Shown here in pieces: positions 1 to 6,792 of a stretch of DNA of 7,751 bases. Source of the DNA: an uncultured Flavobacterium sp. (GTDB lineage Bacteria > Bacteroidota > Bacteroidia > Flavobacteriales > Flavobacteriaceae); NCBI GenBank assembly GCA_945957245.1, contig CAMFLD010000116.1, positions 1 through 7,751 on the forward strand, in the 5' to 3' direction. Both the position numbers and the translations under genes were made by a program. Every line of letters begins with the position of its first letter. Position 1 is the stretch's first letter. The notes beneath the pieces were generated by a model. That model did no database searches. It was not told where the DNA came from and saw only the letters and a list, made by a program, of their open reading frames with translations.

Positions 1-520
1 AAGGAGAATAATGCAATCGGTCGGCTATAAGCAAAATTTTATACTGATCCTGAGCCGTAAAGGATGGATTCATCAGGTTATCGGGAAAAGATTTCGGAAT
101 GGTTTTCAGGAAATTCTTTTCTTCAAAGGTATCCTGATACAAACGTACCTGACTGAATACAATCTGTGCTTCGGAGTTTTCCTTGAGAAATTTTACATTA
201 TCTTCAATACAGTTGGGCATCAGAATATCATCACCTGCGATCATCTTTATCCAATCTGACTGACATGCTTTAATAAATCGGTTGCAATTGGCTGAAATAC
301 CTGTATTCGCCGGAACTTTTATAAATTCAATCCTGACAAATCTTTTAATAACACGCTCCTGTTTAATCCATTCGTCAACTTTTTCGATGGTGCCATCGGT
401 AGAAAAATCATCTGAAATCAAAAGTTCGATTTCCTGATACGTCTGATTATAGATACTCTCAAGAGTTTCTATGACATATTCAGCGGAATTATAGGTGGCT
501 ACAGGAACAGATACCAGCAT
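1..520 (-). CDS. Family 2 glycosyltransferase (GT-A fold), 3' end cut by the window edge
   Basis: Translating the minus strand from the ATG at 520 gives 173 codons open to the window edge. The protein begins MLVSVPVATYNSAEYV, the first strand and nucleotide-binding turn of GT2 enzymes. SDDFSTDGT follows at residues 36-44, NTGISANCN at 72-80 and the DXD-type metal/nucleotide site AGDD at 95-98. It would be a cytoplasmic or membrane-associated inverting transferase adding one sugar from a nucleotide donor to the lipid-linked repeat unit; donor and acceptor cannot be read from sequence. The start lies right at the fold's first strand and only 2 bases after the stop of the upstream synthase fusion, so the two are co-transcribed and probably translationally coupled. 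GT2 enzymes of this type usually run to about 250-330 residues, so roughly half is missing. The family call is firm; the specificity is unknown. Confidence 0.9.
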   Translation of the reverse strand, partial: MLVSVPVATYNSAEYVIETLESIYNQTYQEIELLISDDFSTDGTIEKVDEWIKQERVIKRFVRIEFIKVPANTGISANCNRFIKACQSDWIKMIAGDDILMPNCIEDNVKFLKENSEAQIVFSQVRLYQDTFEEKNFLKTIPKSFPDNLMNPSFTAQDQYKILLIADRLHYSP

Positions 521-522
521 GC

Positions 523-2106
523 TTAAAAATGTTTTTCGTTTGGTGTATACTTATGGTGTTCCTGTTTATGGATTTTTTTCTCTTTGGAACCACACATTAA
601 ACTGGCTTTTCGAACATCTTTGACAAATTGTTCAAATTGGTTCGTGGCCAAATCCAAGGCTACTCCATCAAAATGAATCCATTCCAAATCGCCTAATTTT
701 ACATGCTTTTCGACCATTTTTGCCCCGGCTGCCACGGCCATCATGCATCCCAAACTTCCCACATCATGGCTACTGTAACCTGCATAAAGGTTTGGTAAAT
801 CTAAATGATCGTAATGTCTTACGACTGAAATCTGGCAAGCTTCCGGTGGTGCCGGATAGCTGGAAGTACATTGCAAAAGAAACAGGTTTCTGTTGGTACA
901 AAAATTATCCAAAACAAAGGTTTCGTATTCCTTATCGGTAAATCCGGTTGATATGACCAAATCGCCTTTAAATTCATCTCCGGCTTTCTTTAAAAAGTTA
1001 CGGTGATTTGAAATTGTGGAAGGCAGTTTGATTAAAGGCGGATTGTATTTTTCTAAAAATAAAAGTGACGGATAATCTAAAACTGAAGAGAACCAAACAA
1101 TTTCATTTTGCTCGCATTCGGAAATCAAAACCTGCATCAGGCGGTCATCCAATTCCACACCATCACGGTAATCTTTGAGTTTGTTGCCAAATGGGGAAAT
1201 ATATTCGGTATTTAGTTCGTCCTGTGTGTAGAAAGTCTCTACATCACGTTTTTGGATTTTTACCATATCGGCTCCGGCATTTTTGGCCAGCTTAATCATC
1301 TTGCGTAATCTGTCGGCATCACCTATGTGGTTATTGGTCAATTCGGCTACTACTATTGTATAATTTTCATTATCAACTTTTTCAAGCAGCTTTTTGTATT
1401 CGGCTACATTATCAAATGTTGACTTAGATATAGCATTTTCCTGTGCTTCCAACTGATTGAATTCGGAAACCGAAAGAGCACTGAAATTGGCATTTCCAAC
1501 ATGGTTCAGCTGGACTCCCAGTTTATCCTTCAAATAGTGTTGGATAAATACGTATTGGGACTTTTGAGTTTTGAACAGTATTTCACGATATAAGGCATCG
1601 TGGTTGGAATTATCTGTCGGCGCTGATTCTTTTTCTAAATCAAAATCAAATCCAATAAGGTAAACCGGCAACTGCTTTTCCAATGCCCGATTGATGAGCC
1701 AGGCTAATTTTATGGCTGAAAGTAACAGAAAATCTGTTAGGTCAAAAGTATCTTTTTCAAATAAAGCTGCTATGTGCTCTACCCCTTCATTCGTCAGCGG
1801 ATTGTAATCGGCGTGGAGGTAAGCAGCGCTGCTTGGCAGAACGGCTTCCAGTTTTTGGCTCGAAATATAAACCTCGTTTTTGAAGCCATTCTTTTTGAAG
1901 GATTCTAAAATCCTATCGGCATGGAAAATTGTGAAATAACCCTTAATCAGTAACTCCGAATCATTGACATTGATGATAAGCGAATTAGAAAGTACGGCTT
2001 TATCAATCTGTCGTATGCTTTCACCTTTACCAACAATAACAATGTTTTTAAATTCAGTTGGAAATCCTGAAACGATATTTTTCAGCGGGTTGTAAAAATT
2101 CTCCAT
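523..2106 (-). CDS. Two-domain protein: GT42/DUF115-like N-terminal domain fused to a NeuB-like nonulosonic acid synthase
   Basis: The 527-residue product has two parts. Residues about 20-215 look like a Rossmann-type domain: IVIVGKGESIRQID (22-35) resembles the GNGPS-x-x-x-ID opening of family 42 sialyltransferases and of DUF115/Maf proteins, VYLIGFDFD lies at 148-156, and a His/Tyr-rich helix at about 185-191. Residues about 247-505 are a NeuB-type TIM barrel: AELTNNHIGD (254-263), GADMVKIQ (278-285), IKLPS (359-363), STG (386-388), LLQCTSSYPAP (410-420), GYSSHD (443-448) and EKHVKL (466-471). NeuB-family enzymes condense phosphoenolpyruvate with a hexose derivative or its 6-phosphate to give a nonulosonic acid. 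The C-terminal SAF domain of typical NeuB (about 340-350 residues) is absent; a short basic His/Lys-rich tail follows instead. The ATG at 2106 overlaps the phosphatase gene by 53 bases; no ATG, GTG or TTG was found between it and the first domain strand, which supports this start. The synthase family is confident, the N-terminal identity tentative, the exact sugar unknown. Confidence 0.85.
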   Translation of the reverse strand: MENFYNPLKNIVSGFPTEFKNIVIVGKGESIRQIDKAVLSNSLIINVNDSELLIKGYFTIFHADRILESFKKNGFKNEVYISSQKLEAVLPSSAAYLHADYNPLTNEGVEHIAALFEKDTFDLTDFLLLSAIKLAWLINRALEKQLPVYLIGFDFDLEKESAPTDNSNHDALYREILFKTQKSQYVFIQHYLKDKLGVQLNHVGNANFSALSVSEFNQLEAQENAISKSTFDNVAEYKKLLEKVDNENYTIVVAELTNNHIGDADRLRKMIKLAKNAGADMVKIQKRDVETFYTQDELNTEYISPFGNKLKDYRDGVELDDRLMQVLISECEQNEIVWFSSVLDYPSLLFLEKYNPPLIKLPSTISNHRNFLKKAGDEFKGDLVISTGFTDKEYETFVLDNFCTNRNLFLLQCTSSYPAPPEACQISVVRHYDHLDLPNLYAGYSSHDVGSLGCMMAVAAGAKMVEKHVKLGDLEWIHFDGVALDLATNQFEQFVKDVRKASLMCGSKEKKIHKQEHHKYTPNEKHF

Positions 2107-2737
2107 TGTATTTTTTATTATTTACAGTAACATCCAATCCCATTTTATGAGCCATATTCAACCCCGGGAGTATATCCCAGCATCTTGCGCCTTTAGGGTT
2201 TTGGAACATTTTATACCTTCCGGTGATTACATTGAACATATTGTACATGCAACAACCAATAATCCGGTATTCAAAGCCTGGTTCTAAGTTGAGCAAATCT
2301 TCTTTGGTTAAGGAAGATGAAATCCCATAAATCCGGGAATCGTGTTTTTCAAAATTCAGGTTATCGCTTGAGATGTATTGATTAAGCTCCGGCAATGCTA
2401 TCAGGGCTTCATGAAATTCGGAACCTTTGTATATGCAAACGCCAACACCCCACTCCATAAGCCCGGAAACAAAATTCTCTGTTCCATCGATAGGATCAAT
2501 TATAGCTGTGTATTCTGTTGCATTCAAATCAACTTCACCAGATTTATAGGTCTCTTCAGTAATGATTTGTACCGAATTATAATTTTTCCTAATAAAATCC
2601 ATACAAACCTTATCAAGAAGCAGGTCTCCTTCGGAAACATAGCTGTCGTCTTCCTTCTTTTGCTTGGTATTCCGGAGTTTTAGAACGGTATCTAAATTGG
2701 CTTTAATTTCCGAAATAAGAGGTGTCAATATACTCAT
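2054..2737 (-). CDS. Inositol-monophosphatase-fold Mg-dependent sugar phosphatase
   Basis: This 227-residue protein carries the metal-binding signature of the IMPase/FBPase/CysQ superfamily: a SEGDLLLDK segment (35-43), the acidic pair ITEE (59-62), DPIDGTENF (81-89, classical DPIDGTTNF) and CWDILPG (187-193, classical WD-x-A-x-G). All expected metal ligands appear present, so it is probably an active cytoplasmic phosphomonoesterase. It is somewhat shorter than typical IMPases (about 260-275 residues). It lies between a CMP-sugar cytidylyltransferase (35-base overlap at its start) and a NeuB-like synthase (53-base overlap at its end). An attractive role is therefore removing phosphate from a nonulosonate 9-phosphate before CMP activation, a step usually done by HAD phosphatases; this role is inferred from context only. 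A 3'-phosphoadenosine phosphatase (CysQ) or a general inositol or sugar phosphatase remains possible. The start at 2737 places the first helix correctly. Confidence 0.85.
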   Translation of the reverse strand: MSILTPLISEIKANLDTVLKLRNTKQKKEDDSYVSEGDLLLDKVCMDFIRKNYNSVQIITEETYKSGEVDLNATEYTAIIDPIDGTENFVSGLMEWGVGVCIYKGSEFHEALIALPELNQYISSDNLNFEKHDSRIYGISSSLTKEDLLNLEPGFEYRIIGCCMYNMFNVITGRYKMFQNPKGARCWDILPGLNMAHKMGLDVTVNNKKYNGEFLQPAEKYRFRISN

Positions 2738-3425
2738 TGATTAGTTCCCTGTTATATTTTAAAACGTTTTCAACAATCTGGAAATCAAATTCATCATCGA
2801 TATCCAGTCCACATAATTTATTGGTTACTACTGCTCCTACTTTCCTTCCCAGAAAATCATCGGTGGTATTTTTTTTATCGCTTCTGAAAACATCGGTACT
2901 AAATACTTTGTATCGGTCTCCAAAATCCTGGCGGCGCATCATCGATTTGCCAAAATCATCAAAGGAAGGTACCAGAATATCGTTTTCCACTTTATAAAGC
3001 CTGCCTTCGCTTTCGCAAACGGTGCGTGAAGACGTTAATGAGGCATCATTTTTCAGTTGGTCAATACATTTTTGCACATCAGCTATACTTCTGAATACAA
3101 ATGTTGGGCGCAACCAAACCAAAATATCCGGTTGTTCGATATCGTTTTCTTCAAACTTTTGATATAAATCGACCAAAATATCCTGTTCCATAGCTGTTGA
3201 TGAAGCTGCTAATGCGGAACGCAGAAACGGAACTTCTGCTCCATATTGTTTTGCTATCGTTGCATATTCCTCTGAATCTGTTGAGCAGAAAACTCGGTCA
3301 ACACCCAATGCTTTTGCGAATTGAATTGAATAGGCCATCAGTGGCTGACCCCCAATAGGCCGGATGTTTTTATTTTTTACACCAACTGAACCTGAACGTG
3401 CGGGGATAATCGCATATATTTTCAT
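2703..3425 (-). CDS. Acylneuraminate-type CMP-sugar cytidylyltransferase (NeuA-like)
   Basis: This 240-residue cytoplasmic enzyme has the CMP-sialate synthetase layout. The CTP-binding loop is IIPARSGSVGVKNKNI (6-21), followed by GGQPLMAYSI (25-34), VFCSTDSEEYA (45-55), a modified LRPTFVFRS (105-113, classical LQPTSPLR) and the metal-binding GLDIDDEFDF (206-215). The length matches single-domain bacterial NeuA, NeuA-like LegF and PseF proteins. It should transfer CMP from CTP to a nonulosonic acid to make the activated donor. A KdsB (CMP-Kdo synthetase) assignment is less likely: the GLDID-D motif and the NeuB-like synthase two genes downstream favour the NeuA branch. The ATG at 3425 follows the flippase stop by 2 bases with an A-rich leader, and the 3' end overlaps the phosphatase by 35 bases. 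The exact sugar (Neu5Ac, Kdn, legionaminic, pseudaminic or a variant) is not determined. Confidence 0.88.
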   Translation of the reverse strand: MKIYAIIPARSGSVGVKNKNIRPIGGQPLMAYSIQFAKALGVDRVFCSTDSEEYATIAKQYGAEVPFLRSALAASSTAMEQDILVDLYQKFEENDIEQPDILVWLRPTFVFRSIADVQKCIDQLKNDASLTSSRTVCESEGRLYKVENDILVPSFDDFGKSMMRRQDFGDRYKVFSTDVFRSDKKNTTDDFLGRKVGAVVTNKLCGLDIDDEFDFQIVENVLKYNRELINEYIDTSYFGN

Positions 3426-3427
3426 AA

Positions 3428-4912
3428 TTACTTTTTAATCTTGTCTTTAACGTATAAGAGAATCCCTTTCAGGTTTACTCTTTTGTTCAATTCGTAGAGG
3501 CTGTAGGATATCGTAGCCAATACTATTACAGCTTCAATATAATATGCCTTTGGAAAACCCAAATACTTGATGCTTGCCAAACATAGTGAAAGTGCAGTAA
3601 GCCCTTTTAATGTCAACATTATCACCTCTTTCGAAAAATCAAATTGGTATTTCGATTTTAGGACAGCAATCATAATTAGAGTAAAAATAAAATAGCTGAT
3701 AATAATTGAAATCCCCAGACCGTTAAGTCCGTAGAAATGATAGAACGCTATATTAAGACCCAGCAATATTATATTGGTAACCACTTCGACTGTCAGGAAT
3801 AATTTGTTATGTCCTTTGGCCAAAATTACAAATCCGGTTACCCAAACCAATCCTTTTAGCGGTATAGAGAGTACAGCCCAAAGGATGAAGTCCTGAGATG
3901 CCATAAATTCTTTGCTCAATAAAATCCTAATAAGAATTGGCGTTGTTGAAATAAGCAATACCAAAACAATACTAAGAATGATGATTACTAATTCGGACTG
4001 TTCATTTACCAGCTGTTTCCATTTTTTATCATCGCTGATTACTCCGGCTAATCTTGGAAAATAGTCTGTTGCCATAGCGGTGAAAACCATTCCAACATAA
4101 CCTTCAACGATAGCCTGTCCGGCATTGTAAAGTCCAAGGTCTGAAAGATTTCCCGTTTTTGAAATAAAGGTATTTAGGGCAAATGCTATTGCTGTAGTCA
4201 TTAGATTAATCAGAGTAAGACTCACTCCTAACTGAACCATAGGTTTTCCTAAGTTGATGGTTTCTTTCCAACTAATGTCCGTTTTGCTAAACCTGACTTT
4301 GCTTCTGAAATAAAGTGAGACCAGATAATTGCCCAATGCTGTAAGCATAATTGCCGGGACAACTCCTTTAATTCCATAGAAATAAAAAACCGGCAAAGCA
4401 GCAAATAAACCTGCTATAGCTCCGATGATATTGGCTTTGGCCAAATAGCCTATTTGTCTGGTTCCTCTTAAAAAGGTATAAATCCCGCCTGATAGTGCTC
4501 CAAATAGGAACGTTATAGAGAGCATGATATAAGAAATGGTATGCTCGGTTGTGCCAAAAGACAGCTTACTCAACACAGGCGAAAGCAATACGGTGATGGC
4601 GATTCCCAGTGCTGCCGTGATCCAAATCCAGCGGCGGAAAACAGTAAATGTTTTGCCTATATGTTCTGTATCTCCTGTAGCATGTGCTTTAGATATATCC
4701 CGAACAGCACTTTCAGAAATACCTAGTCCTGAAATCGTTTTTATCAGGTTAAGACTCGACATGAATAAACCATTCAAACCCATTCCGGCTGTACCAATAA
4801 GAATGGCGACAAACTTACTCCTAATAAGAGTAACAAGTATATTGAATACCTGAACTCCTCCAAAAATGGAAGTTGCTTTAAAAATAGATTTGTAACTGGT
4901 CTTTTTCTCCAC
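3428..4912 (-). CDS. wzx: Wzx-type polysaccharide repeat-unit flippase
   Basis: This 494-residue inner-membrane protein contains about 12-14 hydrophobic segments, for example near residues 17-40, 96-112, 125-148, 162-179, 182-202, 228-250, 307-331, 342-364, 371-392, 396-417, 431-447 and 457-472. This is the size and layout of MOP-superfamily Wzx/RfbX transporters. The opening, with ATSIFGGVQVFN followed by IRSKFVAILIG and GMGLNGL, is the recognisable start of Bacteroidota O-antigen translocases. Its role would be to flip undecaprenyl-diphosphate-linked repeat units to the periplasmic face. It sits between the aminosugar module and the nonulosonate module, which suggests the unit it carries contains both sugars (inference). 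The start is a GTG at 4912, 6 bases after the aminotransferase stop in the same frame; no ATG was seen before the first membrane segment. No Wzy polymerase is visible in the window. Confidence 0.92.
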   Translation of the reverse strand: MEKKTSYKSIFKATSIFGGVQVFNILVTLIRSKFVAILIGTAGMGLNGLFMSSLNLIKTISGLGISESAVRDISKAHATGDTEHIGKTFTVFRRWIWITAALGIAITVLLSPVLSKLSFGTTEHTISYIMLSITFLFGALSGGIYTFLRGTRQIGYLAKANIIGAIAGLFAALPVFYFYGIKGVVPAIMLTALGNYLVSLYFRSKVRFSKTDISWKETINLGKPMVQLGVSLTLINLMTTAIAFALNTFISKTGNLSDLGLYNAGQAIVEGYVGMVFTAMATDYFPRLAGVISDDKKWKQLVNEQSELVIIILSIVLVLLISTTPILIRILLSKEFMASQDFILWAVLSIPLKGLVWVTGFVILAKGHNKLFLTVEVVTNIILLGLNIAFYHFYGLNGLGISIIISYFIFTLIMIAVLKSKYQFDFSKEVIMLTLKGLTALSLCLASIKYLGFPKAYYIEAVIVLATISYSLYELNKRVNLKGILLYVKDKIKK

Positions 4913-4918
4913 TTTTAA

Positions 4919-6043
4919 TTATGCCTGGAAATTGTTGATGATGGCAATGATTTCCTGAACTTCTGCTTCTGTCATAACCGGACTCATGGGTAAACTTAAC
5001 ACCTGATTATGGATAGCATTAGTCAACGGATAATCCAAATGATTCATTTCTTTATAGGCTAGTTGTTTGTTGGGTGGAATTGGATAATGTATCAGCGTTT
5101 GAATATTATTCGCAGTTAAGTATTCCTGTAGTTTATCTCTTTGCTGACAACGAATGACAAACAAATGCCAAACATGTTCTTTATTTTCGGTAAAAGCAAA
5201 TGCTTTATTTTCCGGAACAGGCAATGTGATATTAGGATTTTTAATTCCGTTAAGATACATAGACGCTAATTGTCTGCGGTATTGATTTTCGGCATCAATA
5301 TATTTTATTTTTACTTCCAGAAAAGCGGCCTGCATTTCATCCAACCTGCTGTTTAATCCCTGAAATTCATTTACATATTTTTTGTTACTGCCGTAGTTGC
5401 CCAGAGCACGGATATGTTTTGCCAAAACATCATCATTTGTGGTAACCGCTCCTGCATCGCCTAACGCTCCCAGGTTTTTTCCAGGATAAAAGCTAAATCC
5501 GGCTGCGTCACCAAGATTTCCGGTTTTGATTCCATTCCATTCTGCTCCTATAGCTTGTGCATTGTCTTCAATGATTTTCAGATTGTATTTTTGTGCCAAT
5601 GCTGATAATGTTGCATCCCAACTTACCTGTCCATATAAATGAACCACCATTATGGCTTTGGTTTTTGGAGTAATGTGTTTTTCAATCAGGTTTATATCCA
5701 AATTAAAATTGGTGTCATTTGGTTCTACCAATATTGGTTGCAGCCTGTTATCTGTAATAGCTAAAATAGATGCGATATAAGTGTTTGCAGGCACAATTAC
5801 TTCATCTCCTTCCTGCATTACTCCCATATCAATATAAGCTTTTAGAATAAGGCGCAAAGCATCGAGTCCGTTTGCCACTCCGATAGCATTTTTAGTTCCA
5901 ATGTAAGCAGCCAGTTTATTTTCAAAACTGCTCAATCTTTCGCCCATCAAAAACCATCCTGAATCTATTATATCAGAAGCAGCTTTTTTGAGTTCAGCTG
6001 CGTATTGTGCGTTTATTTTTTGTAAGTCCAAAAACTTAATCAT
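4919..6043 (-). CDS. DegT/DnrJ/EryC1/StrS PLP-dependent sugar aminotransferase (FdtB/QdtB-like)
   Basis: The protein of about 374 residues is a fold-type I PLP enzyme of the sugar aminotransferase family. It opens with [13 protein letters not shown], then shows [34 protein letters not shown], the PLP-contacting [11 protein letters not shown] (Asp near 160) and the Schiff-base lysine in [16 protein letters not shown] (Lys near 189). These blocks resemble FdtB and QdtB, which aminate dTDP-3-oxo-6-deoxyhexoses at C3 using glutamate, more than ArnB- or PseC-type enzymes. The product would be a dTDP-3-amino-3,6-dideoxyhexose. The first gene fragment in the window looks like the matching ketoisomerase, which supports this. 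A TTG directly abuts the methyltransferase stop at 6046, but the ATG at 6043 is the more likely start; the difference is one residue. The call to family is firm; C3 versus C4 specificity is an inference. Confidence 0.9.
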   Translation of the reverse strand: MIKFLDLQKINAQYAAELKKAASDIIDSGWFLMGERLSSFENKLAAYIGTKNAIGVANGLDALRLILKAYIDMGVMQEGDEVIVPANTYIASILAITDNRLQPILVEPNDTNFNLDINLIEKHITPKTKAIMVVHLYGQVSWDATLSALAQKYNLKIIEDNAQAIGAEWNGIKTGNLGDAAGFSFYPGKNLGALGDAGAVTTNDDVLAKHIRALGNYGSNKKYVNEFQGLNSRLDEMQAAFLEVKIKYIDAENQYRRQLASMYLNGIKNPNITLPVPENKAFAFTENKEHVWHLFVIRCQQRDKLQEYLTANNIQTLIHYPIPPNKQLAYKEMNHLDYPLTNAIHNQVLSLPMSPVMTEAEVQEIIAIINNFQA

Positions 6044-6046
6044 CAA

Positions 6047-6790
6047 CTATTTGTTTTTAAAGTTTATATATATCTCAGACCCCAGGCCCGGAAGGTGTTT
6101 AATCAGGTTGTAAAATCCGTCCAATACTTTAGTATCTATAATCTTATGATCCATCATTTTCTGCATCTGGACATGTGTGAATGGTTTTATGAAATAAGAA
6201 CCTTTTTCAATCACTTCAAAATTGTAATCTGTTATCAGTTTTTCAAGAGAATTTAAATCAAAAACCCTGTTTTGCTGAAACTGTATATTGAAATCAGACA
6301 ATTCGAGTTGTGATTTGATTAATCCCATTTCAACAGCAAGCAGTCTGTGTAAAGAGTTGCCATTGGGTACATCTACATGCACAACAGTACCTTCTTTTGT
6401 TAGTTGTTTCAATCGGGTAAAGAAACTCTTCAAATCTCCAATTTCGTGGATTAGGGCACTTATTATGATTAAGTCATAGTGTTTTGAATCCACTGCTTCA
6501 ATAGCATCTTCGAAGAAATTATTGAAGATTTCAACTTTACTTTCTAAGTTTTTCTGAGTAATTTCATCAACGGTTTTGTCAAAAAACATTTTGGTGGGCT
6601 CCAAAATAGTCAGTTGCTCGAAATCAGTAAAAAAGTTGAACAACGGATTTAAGGCACAACCTACTTCGAGTATCGTTTTGTGGTTATTTCTTTGGATTAC
6701 ATCCACAACCATTCGTTTCCGGTATTCTACCTGATAGGATTCAAAAGGCTGTTGTGCGTATTCGTGTGAGTAGTTTTGTAAATCTCTCAT
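6047..6790 (-). CDS. Class I SAM-dependent methyltransferase
   Basis: The 247-residue soluble protein has SAM-binding motif I as ILEVGCALNPLF (40-51), an acidic second-strand end at LEP (63-65) that should hold the ribose hydroxyls, and the motif IV-like YDLIIISALIHEI (105-117). The segment VPNGNSLHRLLAVEMGL (141-157) is typical of UbiG/Methyltransf_11/23-like enzymes found in polysaccharide loci. It probably methylates a sugar hydroxyl or amino group, or a glycan end; the acceptor cannot be deduced. Its ATG overlaps the stop of the acyltransferase by one base (TAATG), and its TAG stop directly precedes the aminotransferase start region, so it is embedded in the aminosugar module. Confidence 0.87.
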   Translation of the reverse strand: MRDLQNYSHEYAQQPFESYQVEYRKRMVVDVIQRNNHKTILEVGCALNPLFNFFTDFEQLTILEPTKMFFDKTVDEITQKNLESKVEIFNNFFEDAIEAVDSKHYDLIIISALIHEIGDLKSFFTRLKQLTKEGTVVHVDVPNGNSLHRLLAVEMGLIKSQLELSDFNIQFQQNRVFDLNSLEKLITDYNFEVIEKGSYFIKPFTHVQMQKMMDHKIIDTKVLDGFYNLIKHLPGLGSEIYINFKNK

Positions 6791-6792
6791 TA
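6788..6792 (-). other. TAATG stop/start overlap between acyltransferase and methyltransferase
   Basis: On the minus strand the acyltransferase stop TAA (6792-6790) shares its last A with the methyltransferase ATG (6790-6788). No Shine-Dalgarno-like sequence precedes it. Such an arrangement usually means the downstream gene is translated by terminating and re-initiating ribosomes, and it fixes the methyltransferase start. Confidence 0.8.

Noticed and set aside
11..259. Plus-strand open frame of 82 codons
   Set aside because: It lies wholly inside the glycosyltransferase gene on the other strand, whose translation shows clear GT2 motifs; the plus-strand peptide has no recognisable domain.
720..941. 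Plus-strand open frame of 73 codons
   Set aside because: It is antisense to the conserved NeuB barrel, including the LLQC and GYSSHD motifs, so it is a shadow.
2378..2683. Plus-strand open frame of 101 codons
   Set aside because: It is antisense to the phosphatase region encoding the conserved DPIDGT motif; the peptide shows no domain of its own.
2722..2997. Plus-strand open frame of 91 codons
   Set aside because: It is antisense to the cytidylyltransferase C-terminal half and has a low-complexity Ser/Leu-rich composition typical of a shadow frame.
2703..3425. CMP-Kdo synthetase (KdsB) as the identity of the cytidylyltransferase
   Set aside because: The motif set and the linked NeuB-like synthase fit the NeuA branch better; KdsB is a housekeeping lipid A-core enzyme not expected in this setting.
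4536..4853. Two plus-strand open frames (4536-4853 and 4541-4726)
   Set aside because: Both are antisense to the N-terminal part of the flippase; the membrane-segment pattern of the minus-strand product is convincing and leaves no room for them.
6288..6479. Plus-strand open frame of 63 codons
   Set aside because: It is antisense to the methyltransferase core and lacks any recognisable feature.
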